From a virus: DNA of 39,952 nt. Below the pieces are notes generated by a model that was not told where the DNA came from, made no database searches, and saw only the letters and a program-made list of their open reading frames with translations. The stretch covers positions 1-39,952 of IMG/VR virus record IMGVR_UViG_3300031772_000100; one strand, written 5' to 3'. The translations under genes and the position numbers were made by a program. The stretch's first letter is position 1. Each line of letters starts with the position of its first letter. Of the stretch, positions 1 through 6,374 are shown piece by piece.

Positions 1-1008
1 AGCGCCGCCGCAGGCAAGGGATCGCAGACTGGCGCGCGCCTCGTCACGCTCGTTCATCATCCGGCCGGCCCAGTTGTGGCCGTCATCGCGCTCAGCTATT
101 GCCTGATGATAGTTGCGCGCAAGGTACTCCCAGTCGAGACCTTTGATGTCCAGTATCGCGCCAAGTTCCTTGCGTGCCACATCGCGTTCTGCACGCGCTT
201 CGTCACGGTCTCTATTCGACCATTCCAGTGCCCTCCGTAGATCACGGCGGCGCTCATTTGAGTCTGCCAATTCACAGCGCGCCTCGTCCCGCTCCGCCAA
301 CAGCCACCGGGCCACGGCGCGCGCTTCGTCACGCTCATTCAGTAGGATGCAGTCTTTCAAGATCAATGCCTCCAATTCCACATTCTTTCGCGCCAAATTC
401 ATGCAACCTGCTTGCCATTCATCACGCTCGTCTGACAATCCCGTGCAGGTTGCCAGCACTTCGTCACGCTCGGCAATCGCCACCGCCCGGTCGCCCTCGG
501 CGGTGAACTGGTCTAACAGACGCGCAAACGCCTTGCCGCTCAGTTTGCCCACCAGCGTTTGTGCCTTATCGCGCTCGTGCTCGCAGCGACGCAAGGTCTG
601 GGTGCATCGTTCCCACTGGCCGATCACATTTCTCCGAGCCTTATCTGCCTCACACAATTCCGTACAGGTCGCCAGTGCCTCATCCAATAACTGACAATCC
701 TGATATTGTTTCATCGCCATCGTGAACCAACGGTTTTCCTGCTCACTAAGTTCCGTGTATTCCGCCAGCGCCTCATCCCGTGCATCCCGCCAGTTGCGGC
801 ACTGCATGGCCATTGGGCATTCCCATGCGGATGTCGGCTTCGCATCGTTGCCAGGCCCCTCGTATGGCACCACCGGCGTCCGCCATTTGCCCGGCGCGGC
901 TGTACCATCCTCTGGGCGCGGCGCCGGCGCATCCCCTGTACTTGGACTGTTCGCTCGCAACCAGTCCGAGGTAGCAGCAGTGTTGGTATTCTGCGTGTCG
1001 TGTGGCAT
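1..1008 (-). CDS. Large coiled-coil protein with ERDEAR repeats (5' part, crosses the junction)
   Basis: The ORF starts with ATG at 1006-1008, five bases after a perfect AGGAGG (1014-1019), and stays open to position 1. The first ~75 residues are proline- and glycine-rich. The rest is almost entirely charged helix, with six or more copies of the short motif ERDEAR or close variants (for example near 41-51, 201-216, 283-296, 323-336 and 451-466), giving a repetitive long coiled coil of more than 330 residues. Through the terminal repeat it continues to a stop at 39799. It is the last gene of the leftward early operon. No enzymatic motif is visible and I recognise no family. A filamentous, scaffolding or host-takeover role is possible, but nothing in the sequence decides it. 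Confidence 0.85.
   Translation of the reverse strand, partial: MPHDTQNTNTAATSDWLRANSPSTGDAPAPRPEDGTAAPGKWRTPVVPYEGPGNDAKPTSAWECPMAMQCRNWRDARDEALAEYTELSEQENRWFTMAMKQYQDCQLLDEALATCTELCEADKARRNVIGQWERCTQTLRRCEHERDKAQTLVGKLSGKAFARLLDQFTAEGDRAVAIAERDEVLATCTGLSDERDEWQAGCMNLARKNVELEALILKDCILLNERDEARAVARWLLAERDEARCELADSNERRRDLRRALEWSNRDRDEARAERDVARKELGAILDIKGLDWEYLARNYHQAIAERDDGHNWAGRMMNERDEARASLRSLACGGA
5..130. repeat. Terminal direct repeat, left copy
   Basis: These 126 bases are identical to 39827-39952. The four bases before them (1-4) differ from those before the right copy (39823-39826). The repeat lies inside the coding sequence of the large coiled-coil gene, which reads through the right copy to a stop. 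A repeat of this size at both ends is typical of a circular genome assembled with long k-mers, or of a short terminal redundancy. Confidence 0.95.
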
Positions 1009-1017
1009 AGTTGCCTC

Positions 1018-1209
1018 CTATTCAGGCGTCACTAATACTTTCGGGTTATCGGCTTTTACGGCCCGCTGTACCAAGTACCCGTCCTTCGCATACACCGTGA
1101 ACGTCTCACCGCAGTTCACACAGCGCACGCGGATGCGCTGCACCCACTCGGCCGACATGCGCAGCACGCGCCGGCACTTGCGGTTCGGACAGACAACGCG
1201 GATTGTCAC
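1018..1209 (-). CDS. Small zinc-ribbon protein
   Basis: 63 residues from a GTG start at 1207-1209 that overlaps the methyltransferase stop (GTGA), with a GGGGGTGA ribosome-binding site. The motif CPNRKC followed about 25 residues later by CVNCG forms a four-cysteine zinc ribbon. A longer start at 1296 is possible but would overlap the methyltransferase by 90 bases and has no ribosome-binding site. The stop TAG lies inside the ribosome-binding region of the next gene. Its function is unknown; such ribbons often bind nucleic acid or protein partners. Confidence 0.75.
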   Translation of the reverse strand: MTIRVVCPNRKCRRVLRMSAEWVQRIRVRCVNCGETFTVYAKDGYLVQRAVKADNPKVLVTPE

Positions 1210-2004
1210 TTCGTCACCCCCTGAATAGTCAGCGCCTCCAACAGCCGCCGACCGAGCCATTCTGTGATCTGTGGTACGACGGCATTTCCGAGACATCGCA
1301 GTCTGTCCACCCTGCCGGGAACCCCATTAGCCACTCGACCCACGTCGGGTTCAACTGACCAGAAATGACGTTCTTGCCGTGCGATTGGAGGCCATCCCAA
1401 CGGTTGGCAGTCGGAGTCGGATAATGGCCCGCCTCTGCTAGTTTCACTGCGTAGGGCAGAGACGGACTGCCGCTGGCAAAATACTTCGGTGCCTTGTTGC
1501 CGTCTGTCGCGTTGGGCGTGGGCCACAATGAACACGCGGTCTCGCCTATGTGGTGCACCAAACGCGGACGCCGGTAACACCTGCCATTCTGCATCATACC
1601 CGCCGCGGGCCAGGTCTCGGAGTATTCCTCCAAAGAGCCGTCCATTCTCTGCTGACAATAGCCCTCTGACGTTTTCTGCCACGATCCATCGGGGCTTAAG
1701 CTCGCAAACGATCCGGTAGAATTCCGACCACAACCATCGCTCATCATTTCCCCCCTGCCGTTTGCCAGCACTGCTGATTGGCTGGCACGGAAAACCACCA
1801 CATATCAGGTCAACCCACTCAAGGTTACTCCCTCCGCAATCTCGCACGTCGCGGTATCGGGGCACATCGGGCCATCGTCTTCCAAGCAACCGTCTCGCCG
1901 CGTCGTCAATTTCCACCTGCCATTTGCACTGCATACCGGCCCGCTGGAAGCCGAGGTCGAAAACCACCGATACCCGCAAACAGCGAACCAAAGGTCAAAG
2001 GCAT
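1206..2004 (-). CDS. DNA (cytosine-5) methyltransferase, disrupted by one base near the N-terminus
   Basis: C5 methyltransferases transfer a methyl group from S-adenosylmethionine to cytosine. The true start is ATG at 2002-2004 after GGGAGGTGA, giving MPLTFGSLFAGIGGF, the canonical motif I. At the run AAAA (1960-1963; TTTT on the coding strand) one extra base moves the frame by +1. The rest is intact: GGFPCQP with catalytic Cys about residue 73, ENV at about 110, HRRDRVF at about 153-158, and RCLGNAVVPQ near 236. Start to stop is 799 bases, 265 codons plus stop plus one base, a normal length for a compact phage enzyme. The downstream frame alone lacks motif I and would be inactive. The break may be an assembly error, a real mutation or programmed +1 slippage (UUU before CGA). 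Confidence 0.85.
1229..1801 (-). CDS. Overlapping +1-frame ORF inside the C5 methyltransferase
   Basis: A 190-codon ORF lies wholly inside the methyltransferase gene, same strand, shifted +1. Its product is not random-looking: it holds SLEEYSETWPAAGMM, LWPTPNATDG and LNPTWVEWLMGFPAGWTD, in the order seen in a group of phage proteins often listed as methyltransferase-related. WLMGFPAGWTD is read from the same bases as ANGVPGRVDRL of the methyltransferase, and SEMPSY from those of LGNAVVP. Either this is a truly dual-coding region, or database proteins of this type are wrong-frame readings of the same conserved DNA. The first ATG has no good ribosome-binding site. Treat as a candidate only. Confidence 0.3.
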   Translation of the reverse strand: MVVFRASQSAVLANGRGEMMSDGCGRNSTGSFASLSPDGSWQKTSEGYCQQRMDGSLEEYSETWPAAGMMQNGRCYRRPRLVHHIGETACSLWPTPNATDGNKAPKYFASGSPSLPYAVKLAEAGHYPTPTANRWDGLQSHGKNVISGQLNPTWVEWLMGFPAGWTDCDVSEMPSYHRSQNGSVGGCWRR

Positions 2005-2052
2005 CGTATTCACCTCCCGTTCTGTTGCCCGCGAATAGACTACCGAACCTGG

Positions 2053-2364
2053 TCATCTCAGCGCCCTCTCGATCACGCCCATCGCCTCGCCGGACTCGAC
2101 CATCGCGGTCGTGAAGTGCAGGACGCGCCAACCCTGGATCGCTGCCTCGTTGTACTTGACGCAGTCCTTGGAATAACCCTCGCCTCGCGTATGCCTGCCC
2201 TGCGTCCACACTGCACCCGAGACCTCAATCGCCAGTTTGTGACTGGGATAGGCTGCATCAAAACGCCAGCGTCGCGTCTTGTGAAAGCGAAACTCAAGGT
2301 TCGGCTCCGGTAGCCCGAGCGCCTTGATCTGGAATAGCAGCAGGTCGTGGGCGGGGCTGGTCAC
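2053..2364 (-). CDS. PD-(D/E)XK-like phage endonuclease domain protein
   Basis: 103 residues from a GTG at 2362-2364 that overlaps the previous stop (GTGA). The core pattern is RRWRFDAAYP, then AIEVSG about ten residues on, then a Gly/Arg-rich loop and GWRVLHFT. This matches small phage nucleases of the DUF559/VRR-NUC style fold, where the Asp and the Glu would bind metal; the expected Lys after the Glu is a Ser here, so the active site is unusual or displaced. These proteins are often encoded beside recombination or DNA-modification genes. It sits between a cysteine-rich small gene and the methyltransferase. Family assignment is by eye. Confidence 0.65.
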   Translation of the reverse strand: MTSPAHDLLLFQIKALGLPEPNLEFRFHKTRRWRFDAAYPSHKLAIEVSGAVWTQGRHTRGEGYSKDCVKYNEAAIQGWRVLHFTTAMVESGEAMGVIERALR

Positions 2365-2576
2365 TGCAGCGCCATCTTCACGCACTTGGCGCAGAAGGGG
2401 TCAGACCATCGGTGCGGCGGCCAGGAATCGGTACGGCAGCATCTATAACCGCAGAAGGCCGGGCCATCTATTCGGAGCCGCACATGCACATTCCAGCATC
2501 CTACTGGTCGCGCAACAATCAACTCTGTGCGTTGTTTCAATGCTGTTACCTGCTCACGTGTCAATCGTATTGCCAT
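2361..2576 (-). CDS. Small cysteine-rich protein
   Basis: 71 residues, ATG at 2574-2576 after a strong GGGAGGTGG. It contains a short N-terminal helix and CW, CGYRCC and CAKC clusters near the C-terminus, consistent with a zinc-binding site. It is coupled to the downstream nuclease by a GTGA overlap and follows the membrane peptide at 2578-2682 with one base between. No family recognised. Confidence 0.6.
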   Translation of the reverse strand: MAIRLTREQVTALKQRTELIVARPVGCWNVHVRLRIDGPAFCGYRCCRTDSWPPHRWSDPFCAKCVKMALQ

Positions 2577-2577
2577 C

Positions 2578-2682
2578 TCACCACCTCCCCCCCAGTGCCG
2601 CGGCCAGCGCAGCCGCCGCCAGGTACAGTACGAACCCCGCCACTGCCGACAGAAAGGCCGCTCTACATCCGTCGCTACTCAT
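2578..2682 (-). CDS. Single-pass membrane peptide (34 aa)
   Basis: Found by reading the gap between two genes. ATG at 2680-2682 overlaps the stop of the HTH gene upstream (TAG at 2675-2677), and the stop TGA at 2578-2580 abuts the start of the next gene. After MSSDGCRAA comes about 20 hydrophobic residues rich in Ala, Leu, Val, then GGRW. One transmembrane helix is expected. The exact fit between neighbours and the membrane profile support it as real. Function unknown. Confidence 0.55.
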   Translation of the reverse strand: MSSDGCRAAFLSAVAGFVLYLAAAALAAALGGRW

Positions 2683-2890
2683 CAGTACGCTCCACGTCCA
2701 CGCACCACCAGGTAGTACGGCTGACAATCTGCGAGACATTTGACTGGGCAATGCCAAACTTGCGGGCCAGCACCAGCTGTTTCCACCCGGCCTCGTACAG
2801 CCGCCGGATCTCCCGCACCTGTGAGGCGGTCAGTTTGGCGTGACCGCAACCTTCCCCGGCCAGGGGATGTGCGCCATCATGGTCAGGCAT
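2675..2890 (-). CDS. Orphan HTH protein resembling the DNA-binding end of HNH endonucleases
   Basis: 71 residues from ATG at 2888-2890, overlapping the previous gene by eight bases. The pattern GHAKLTASQVREIRRLY, LARKFGIAQSNVSQI and RTTW is the helix-turn-helix tail seen at the C-terminus of many phage HNH homing endonucleases; the HNH gene at 12917-13528 ends with a related block (RLTEEVVRAIR, LGREYGTSGTTI, KRKTW). The nuclease part is absent. It could be a stand-alone regulator or a remnant of a decayed endonuclease. Confidence 0.6.
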   Translation of the reverse strand: MPDHDGAHPLAGEGCGHAKLTASQVREIRRLYEAGWKQLVLARKFGIAQSNVSQIVSRTTWWCVDVERTDE

Positions 2891-3143
2891 CGGTATCACC
2901 CAGTTCGGCGCGGGCAGCATTTATCCACCTATCAATAACCCTAGATGAGAGACTTTCGTCAACATATGCGAATCGATGGGCATTGAAGAATGGGAATGCC
3001 TTCCGCACCAGCGCCTCCAGCCGGCCGATGCGTTCGGCTAGGTGGGTATTGTCGGATTGTAGTTGTTCATTCTTGCGGGTCAATGCTCGGTTCTGGTACC
3101 ACACTGATTCGGATTCGGCCCTGATTTTAGCTGTATAACCCAT
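2883..3143 (-). CDS. Small coiled-coil protein with C-terminal AARAELG motif
   Basis: 86 residues, ATG at 3141-3143 after GGGAGGAGGGGGATAAG. Residues ~10-50 form a heptad-rich coiled coil (NRALTRKNEQLQ, LAERIGRLEALVRK), then a domain ending DRWINAARAELG. The protein at 37804-38178 has the same plan, coiled coil then WYGWLDAARAALGE, so the two may be distant paralogues. Unknown function. Confidence 0.6.
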   Translation of the reverse strand: MGYTAKIRAESESVWYQNRALTRKNEQLQSDNTHLAERIGRLEALVRKAFPFFNAHRFAYVDESLSSRVIDRWINAARAELGDTDA

Positions 3144-3144
3144 C

Positions 3145-3255
3145 TTATCCCCCTCCTCCCGCGTGGCACGCGGCGTAGTCCACAACCTCGATCACGGCGA
3201 TGAGGGCCAGCAGCATAGCGAACACGGTACCGGCGAAGATGGTGCGGGCGGTCAT
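3145..3255 (-). CDS. Single-pass membrane peptide (36 aa)
   Basis: Not part of any longer ORF. ATG at 3253-3255 overlaps the previous stop (ATGA), and TAA at 3145-3147 is one base before the next ATG. The sequence starts MTARTIFAGTVFAML and is hydrophobic for about 20 residues (through VIEVV), then YAACHAGGGG. The GC-rich end doubles as the ribosome-binding site of the next gene. It is the second tiny membrane peptide in this operon. Function unknown. Confidence 0.55.
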   Translation of the reverse strand: MTARTIFAGTVFAMLLALIAVIEVVDYAACHAGGGG

Positions 3256-3449
3256 TGGGCTCGCTCCTTCACAGTCGGGATCAGGTGGGTCGTTGACAGA
3301 CACCAGATCTTGCCGTCCGTATAATCCACACGGGTCAAAGCGACAAAGTTCCCCTCGATTTTCAGATTCAATGTATCCTCTATGAATGCTTCGTCCTGAA
3401 TGCCTTCGGGTACGATCCTGAATCCACGTCGCGTCTGCTCGAATTTCAT
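3252..3449 (-). CDS. Hypothetical protein (65 aa)
   Basis: ATG at 3447-3449 sits behind GAGGAGGCAGAGG, a strong ribosome-binding site. The product (starts MKFEQTRRGFRIVPEG) alternates hydrophobic and polar residues in a way that suggests a small beta-rich fold and lacks cysteines or membrane segments apart from one Cys. The stop overlaps the start of the membrane peptide downstream. A 130-base gap with a hairpin lies upstream, so this gene may begin a transcription subunit. No family recognised. Confidence 0.6.
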   Translation of the reverse strand: MKFEQTRRGFRIVPEGIQDEAFIEDTLNLKIEGNFVALTRVDYTDGKIWCLSTTHLIPTVKERAQ

Positions 3450-3469
3450 CCTCTGCCTCCTCAGTGTTA

Positions 3470-3492
3470 CCGGGCGCTCCGGCTGCGCCCGG
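3470..3492 (-). other. Intergenic hairpin between 3449 and 3581
   Basis: CCGGGCG (3470-3476) and CGCCCGG (3486-3492) form a perfect 7-bp stem with a 9-base loop. No U-run follows on the minus strand, so it is not a typical terminator; it lies about 20 bases before the ribosome-binding site of the gene at 3252-3449. The gap also holds the direct repeat GTTATCG twice at about 3513-3526. A processing site or RNA stabiliser is possible. Confidence 0.4.
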
Positions 3493-3580
3493 CCGTACAA
3501 TTGTTTCGTGTGGGTTATCGGTTATCGGATTTGCCGCTCTCCCTCATTCAATGGTAGCACGGTACTGCCCCCACTGGCCG

Positions 3581-3817
3581 TTAGAACTCCTGCATCAGCG
3601 TGTTCGCCAGGGCGTCATTGACACGGTCCTCAATATCTCGTCCGCCCTTCTCCATATCGCTCACCAACACCCGCAGCCGGTCTATCTCGTCCAGCAGGTC
3701 GGCTCCATAGGGCACGTAGGATACCGCCGTCCTCGTTACTTCTCGTATACGGGTTTCAACAGTGATGTCCAGCCAGCCTTGCGCATTGAGCCGTTTTGGG
3801 TCGCCTATGGGTGGCAT
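3581..3817 (-). CDS. Hypothetical protein (78 aa), partly helical
   Basis: ATG at 3815-3817 overlaps the upstream stop (TGATG), which favours this start over the longer ORF. The product begins MPPIGDPKRLNAQGWLD and has a charged helical C-terminal half (LLDEIDRLRVLVSDMEK). It is coupled to the coiled-coil protein upstream and to the RDF-like gene beyond. No family recognised. Confidence 0.55.
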   Translation of the reverse strand: MPPIGDPKRLNAQGWLDITVETRIREVTRTAVSYVPYGADLLDEIDRLRVLVSDMEKGGRDIEDRVNDALANTLMQEF

Positions 3818-4203
3818 CACTGCACCTTCCTGATACTCACCGACGGCTCGCCGGTAGTGCGAAATTGTGCAATCTCGGGGTGGGCTGCGGCGTAACCGTC
3901 CAAGGCTTTCGTGTCCCAGGACACGCGTCCCTTTGTCCATACCGCTTGCAGGTGCATACCACGCACCTTGTCGCCGTGGGCCAGCACTTGCGCCTTGACC
4001 GCCGCGTCCAACTCTGTGATGTTGGCCTGTAGGCCCTCGCCCTTCATCGCGAACTCGGCCTCGTCGGCCAGCGCCTTGACCACTTCCGCCGGCGATATGG
4101 CGTCTTCGATCATGCGCTGCTTGTCGCTTGCCAGCAGGTCGCGCTCAGCCTGCATTTCTGCCAACGCATCGAGCATGGTCACAATCTTGGTTGTGTTGTC
4201 CAT
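3817..4203 (-). CDS. Phage recombination-type coiled-coil protein (Gam/Gp157-like in style)
   Basis: 128 residues, ATG overlapping the upstream stop (TGATG at 4201-4205). The N-terminal half is a helical coiled coil (LAEMQAERDLL). The C-terminal part reads GRVSWDTKALDGYAAAHPEI and GEPSVSIR, a block I associate with phage proteins encoded beside recombination genes and sometimes called host-nuclease inhibitors. The assignment is from memory of the pattern, not from a search. Its neighbour is the Gp3-like protein, consistent with a recombination cluster. Confidence 0.5.
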   Translation of the reverse strand: MDNTTKIVTMLDALAEMQAERDLLASDKQRMIEDAISPAEVVKALADEAEFAMKGEGLQANITELDAAVKAQVLAHGDKVRGMHLQAVWTKGRVSWDTKALDGYAAAHPEIAQFRTTGEPSVSIRKVQ

Positions 4204-5390
4204 CACTGCACCGCCTCTGACGGCTTGTTGCTGACGGCATCGAGGGTCACCTGTGCCTTGCGTGCCTGGTCAAGACGGCGCTTCATCCGCTGGCCCTCCG
4301 CGATCAACTGCTCCTCAGTGGCATCCGTGAGCCAGGCGGCGTCCAGTATCACGTTCTGGCCGATCGCCTTCAGGTCGCGCTCGATTTCGCCCAATCGGCT
4401 CACCAGCTTATCGCGGCGCGTCGGTTCGGCTGGCGTCGGCTCGGGTTGTTCGGCCGCTGCCACCTCAGCAATCACGCCGTCCCCATCCACGTAGCCGTTG
4501 TCGTCCTCTGGCTCCGGCTGAGTGTCGGCGTCCTCTGGCACAAAGGCGGCGTCCGCAGTCTCGCCCTCTACCACATCAGGGGCTTCGATCTGCGGCAGTC
4601 GGGGCATGGCAGCCAGGCGCATGGCCTCGACCTGCGCCACTACCCAGTCCTTCGCCGGCTCGATTGACAGCAACCACTTCTCGCGGCGCACCCGCTTGCC
4701 CGTCTGCTTCTTGTCCGACCCGATCTCAGGCGTGCTCACCTTCACCCGGCGTCGGCTCAGTACAAACTGGATACCGCGCAGGTCGCCGCGAATTGCCTCA
4801 TATGCCGCCAGTTGTTCGGTGATGCGCATGAGGTCGTGCTTGCTGCTAGTGAGCGCCGTCACGAGTGCCATCCGCATGAGGTCTGGGATGATAACCTTCA
4901 AGCGCCCGACCGGTGTACATCCGCCGGGGCACGGGACAGGATCGATACTGTAGCCCGTATCGCCCGGCTTGCGCCACACGCTGCACGTCACACCGTCGCA
5001 ACGATGCACCATCCCGCCAGCCACCCACTGCTCCTTGGCGGTCATAAAGTTGTCCTCTGCGTAGCGGTACGGCAGGTAGACACTGACCTCGGTGGGAGCC
5101 TCACCATAGACTGCCTCAAAATCCGCCACGGTCTCGGCCTGATCGGATGTGAAGCGGAAGTACGGCCCCAAATCCTTGCCTGGCTCCTTGTCGCTGATCT
5201 TCTTGGCGCCCTTCCGCAGCTCGCCGATGCGCGGGAATTCTGCCATCCGGTCGGTCAATCCCCGGATGCCCCGCATCGTCCGCGTGACCTGCACCGGCAG
5301 CCGCGCCTGTTCCGAGAGTGGCGCCGGCATCGGATCACAGCGCCGTGCCGCCCCCTCTGGCGTCTTGTAGAACATTCTTGATTCTGTCAC
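4203..5390 (-). CDS. Gp3-like recombination directionality factor family protein
   Basis: 395 residues from GTG at 5388-5390 behind GAGGAGG; an ATG six codons on is an alternative. Residues ~50-260 match the phiC31 Gp3 pattern: EFPRIGELRKG, YFRFTSDQ, AVYGEAPTEV, a four-Cys cluster RCDGVTC and CPGGC (residues ~130-158), VGRLKVIIPDLM, then a SSKHD/LRGIQF segment and a basic strand region. In phiC31, Gp3 turns the serine integrase to excision. Residues ~280-345 are an acidic Pro/Glu linker, followed by a helical tail. Here the integrase is a tyrosine recombinase, so the protein may have another role in DNA recombination. Confidence 0.7.
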   Translation of the reverse strand: MTESRMFYKTPEGAARRCDPMPAPLSEQARLPVQVTRTMRGIRGLTDRMAEFPRIGELRKGAKKISDKEPGKDLGPYFRFTSDQAETVADFEAVYGEAPTEVSVYLPYRYAEDNFMTAKEQWVAGGMVHRCDGVTCSVWRKPGDTGYSIDPVPCPGGCTPVGRLKVIIPDLMRMALVTALTSSKHDLMRITEQLAAYEAIRGDLRGIQFVLSRRRVKVSTPEIGSDKKQTGKRVRREKWLLSIEPAKDWVVAQVEAMRLAAMPRLPQIEAPDVVEGETADAAFVPEDADTQPEPEDDNGYVDGDGVIAEVAAAEQPEPTPAEPTRRDKLVSRLGEIERDLKAIGQNVILDAAWLTDATEEQLIAEGQRMKRRLDQARKAQVTLDAVSNKPSEAVQ

Positions 5391-5420
5391 GTTCCTCCTC
5401 GACTTTCTGCGGCTATGCCG

Positions 5421-5876
5421 CTATCTGTCCATACTCCTGCCGGTTCTACTGGGCGGGTCAGGGTGAAAGAACTCACCCAATTCGTCAGCCGTCCACCCGT
5501 CAAACGAGCGATCCAGAATGCTGCGCTCGGGCGGGCGCACATAGCCGTCCTCCGTGGCGTATGCCTCATGCTCCAGGTCGCCGGTGAAGAACGGGATGGG
5601 CCACACGGGCAACTGAGGGCGGCCATTGTACCAGCCCCAGATCACGCCCTCCACGCTCGGGCCGAAGTCGAAATTAGGCCAGGTGCCGCATAACTCGGCT
5701 ACCCTCAGCGTCTCGCGGTCGGCCACGATGTAGGCGGCTATGCGCGCTGCATCCGGCGCCAGTAATCCGTAGCGACTGAGCAATATCCCCGCCGCTTCAT
5801 CAGCAAACCATCGGTGATAACTCAAGTCCCTGCTCACGCAGTCATCCACGAATGCCTGTACCTTTGCCTTGTTCAT
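5421..5876 (-). CDS. Hypothetical protein (about 151 aa)
   Basis: Starts considered: GTG at 5927 overlapping the upstream stop, or ATG-ATG at 5874-5879 behind GGGAGCGG; the latter is preferred because the extra N-terminus is low in complexity. The product (MNKAKVQAFVDDC…) has Trp-rich stretches (GTWPNFDFGP, VIWGWYNG, LPVWPIPF) and a C-terminal acidic part with DGWTADELGEFF. No cysteine cluster, membrane helix or catalytic motif is clear. It lies between the excisionase-like gene and the Gp3-like gene. Confidence 0.6.
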   Translation of the reverse strand: MNKAKVQAFVDDCVSRDLSYHRWFADEAAGILLSRYGLLAPDAARIAAYIVADRETLRVAELCGTWPNFDFGPSVEGVIWGWYNGRPQLPVWPIPFFTGDLEHEAYATEDGYVRPPERSILDRSFDGWTADELGEFFHPDPPSRTGRSMDR

Positions 5877-5923
5877 CATCCGCTCCCATTCGTCTGCGCA
5901 TCGGCGGCGTCGGGTGGCATAGG

Positions 5924-6163
5924 TCACCGTCCGTTCCTGTCCCAGTCATTGACGAGCAGGTCAAACATCTGCTCCCAGGTCTGCGGTCTCTCCGCCTGTG
6001 CGTGCGTCGCCTCGTACTGCGCGACTGCGTCGGCGCTGAAGCGCACCACGCCCTGACTGAGCCGCACGCTGGCCAGGGCTCCACAGCGCGCCAGGCGATA
6101 GACGGTCGCCTTGCCGCATTGCCAGCGCCGGGCTACGTCAGTCGCCGTCAGTAGAGCGTCCAT
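5924..6163 (-). CDS. Excisionase-like HTH_17 protein
   Basis: 79 residues from ATG at 6161-6163 behind GGGGAAGG. LLTATDVARRWQCGKATVYRLARCGAL is a winged HTH of the MerR/HTH_17 excisionase type, followed by the wing (VRLSQGVVRFSADAVAQY). Such proteins bend attachment-site DNA to direct a tyrosine integrase to excision. The gene is in the early leftward operon, expressed when the repressor is off, which fits that job. A plain regulator is the alternative. Confidence 0.7.
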   Translation of the reverse strand: MDALLTATDVARRWQCGKATVYRLARCGALASVRLSQGVVRFSADAVAQYEATHAQAERPQTWEQMFDLLVNDWDRNGR

Positions 6164-6359
6164 CGACCTTCCCCAATTCGTGCAGCGCGTTCTGGATCGT
6201 GGCCAGGTCGAGAGCAATGCGGAGCAAGTGACCCGACGCGGCGCCGGAGTTCTCCATGCGGCCGAGCGCCTCGACGTGCTTGCGCGCGTCCTGTTCGGCT
6301 TGCTCGGCCTCATTGACTGTCTGGTTCCAGAAGTAACCACCCGGCTGCCGGCGACCCAT
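6138..6359 (-). CDS. Small helical hypothetical protein (73 aa)
   Basis: ATG at 6357-6359 after GGGGAAAAGCGG; a GTG five codons earlier is possible. The protein (MGRRQPGGYFWNQTVNE…) is mostly an amphipathic helix rich in Ala, Glu and Gln with LLRIALDLATIQNALHELG. It overlaps the excisionase-like gene by 26 bases. No family recognised. Confidence 0.5.
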   Translation of the reverse strand: MGRRQPGGYFWNQTVNEAEQAEQDARKHVEALGRMENSGAASGHLLRIALDLATIQNALHELGKVDGRSTDGD

Positions 6360-6374
6360 TCCGCTTTTCCCCAC

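Noticed and set aside
113-694. A 193-codon plus-strand ORF at the left end
   Set aside because: Antisense of the repetitive coiled-coil gene; the Ser/Arg-rich product is the mirror of the ERDEAR repeats.
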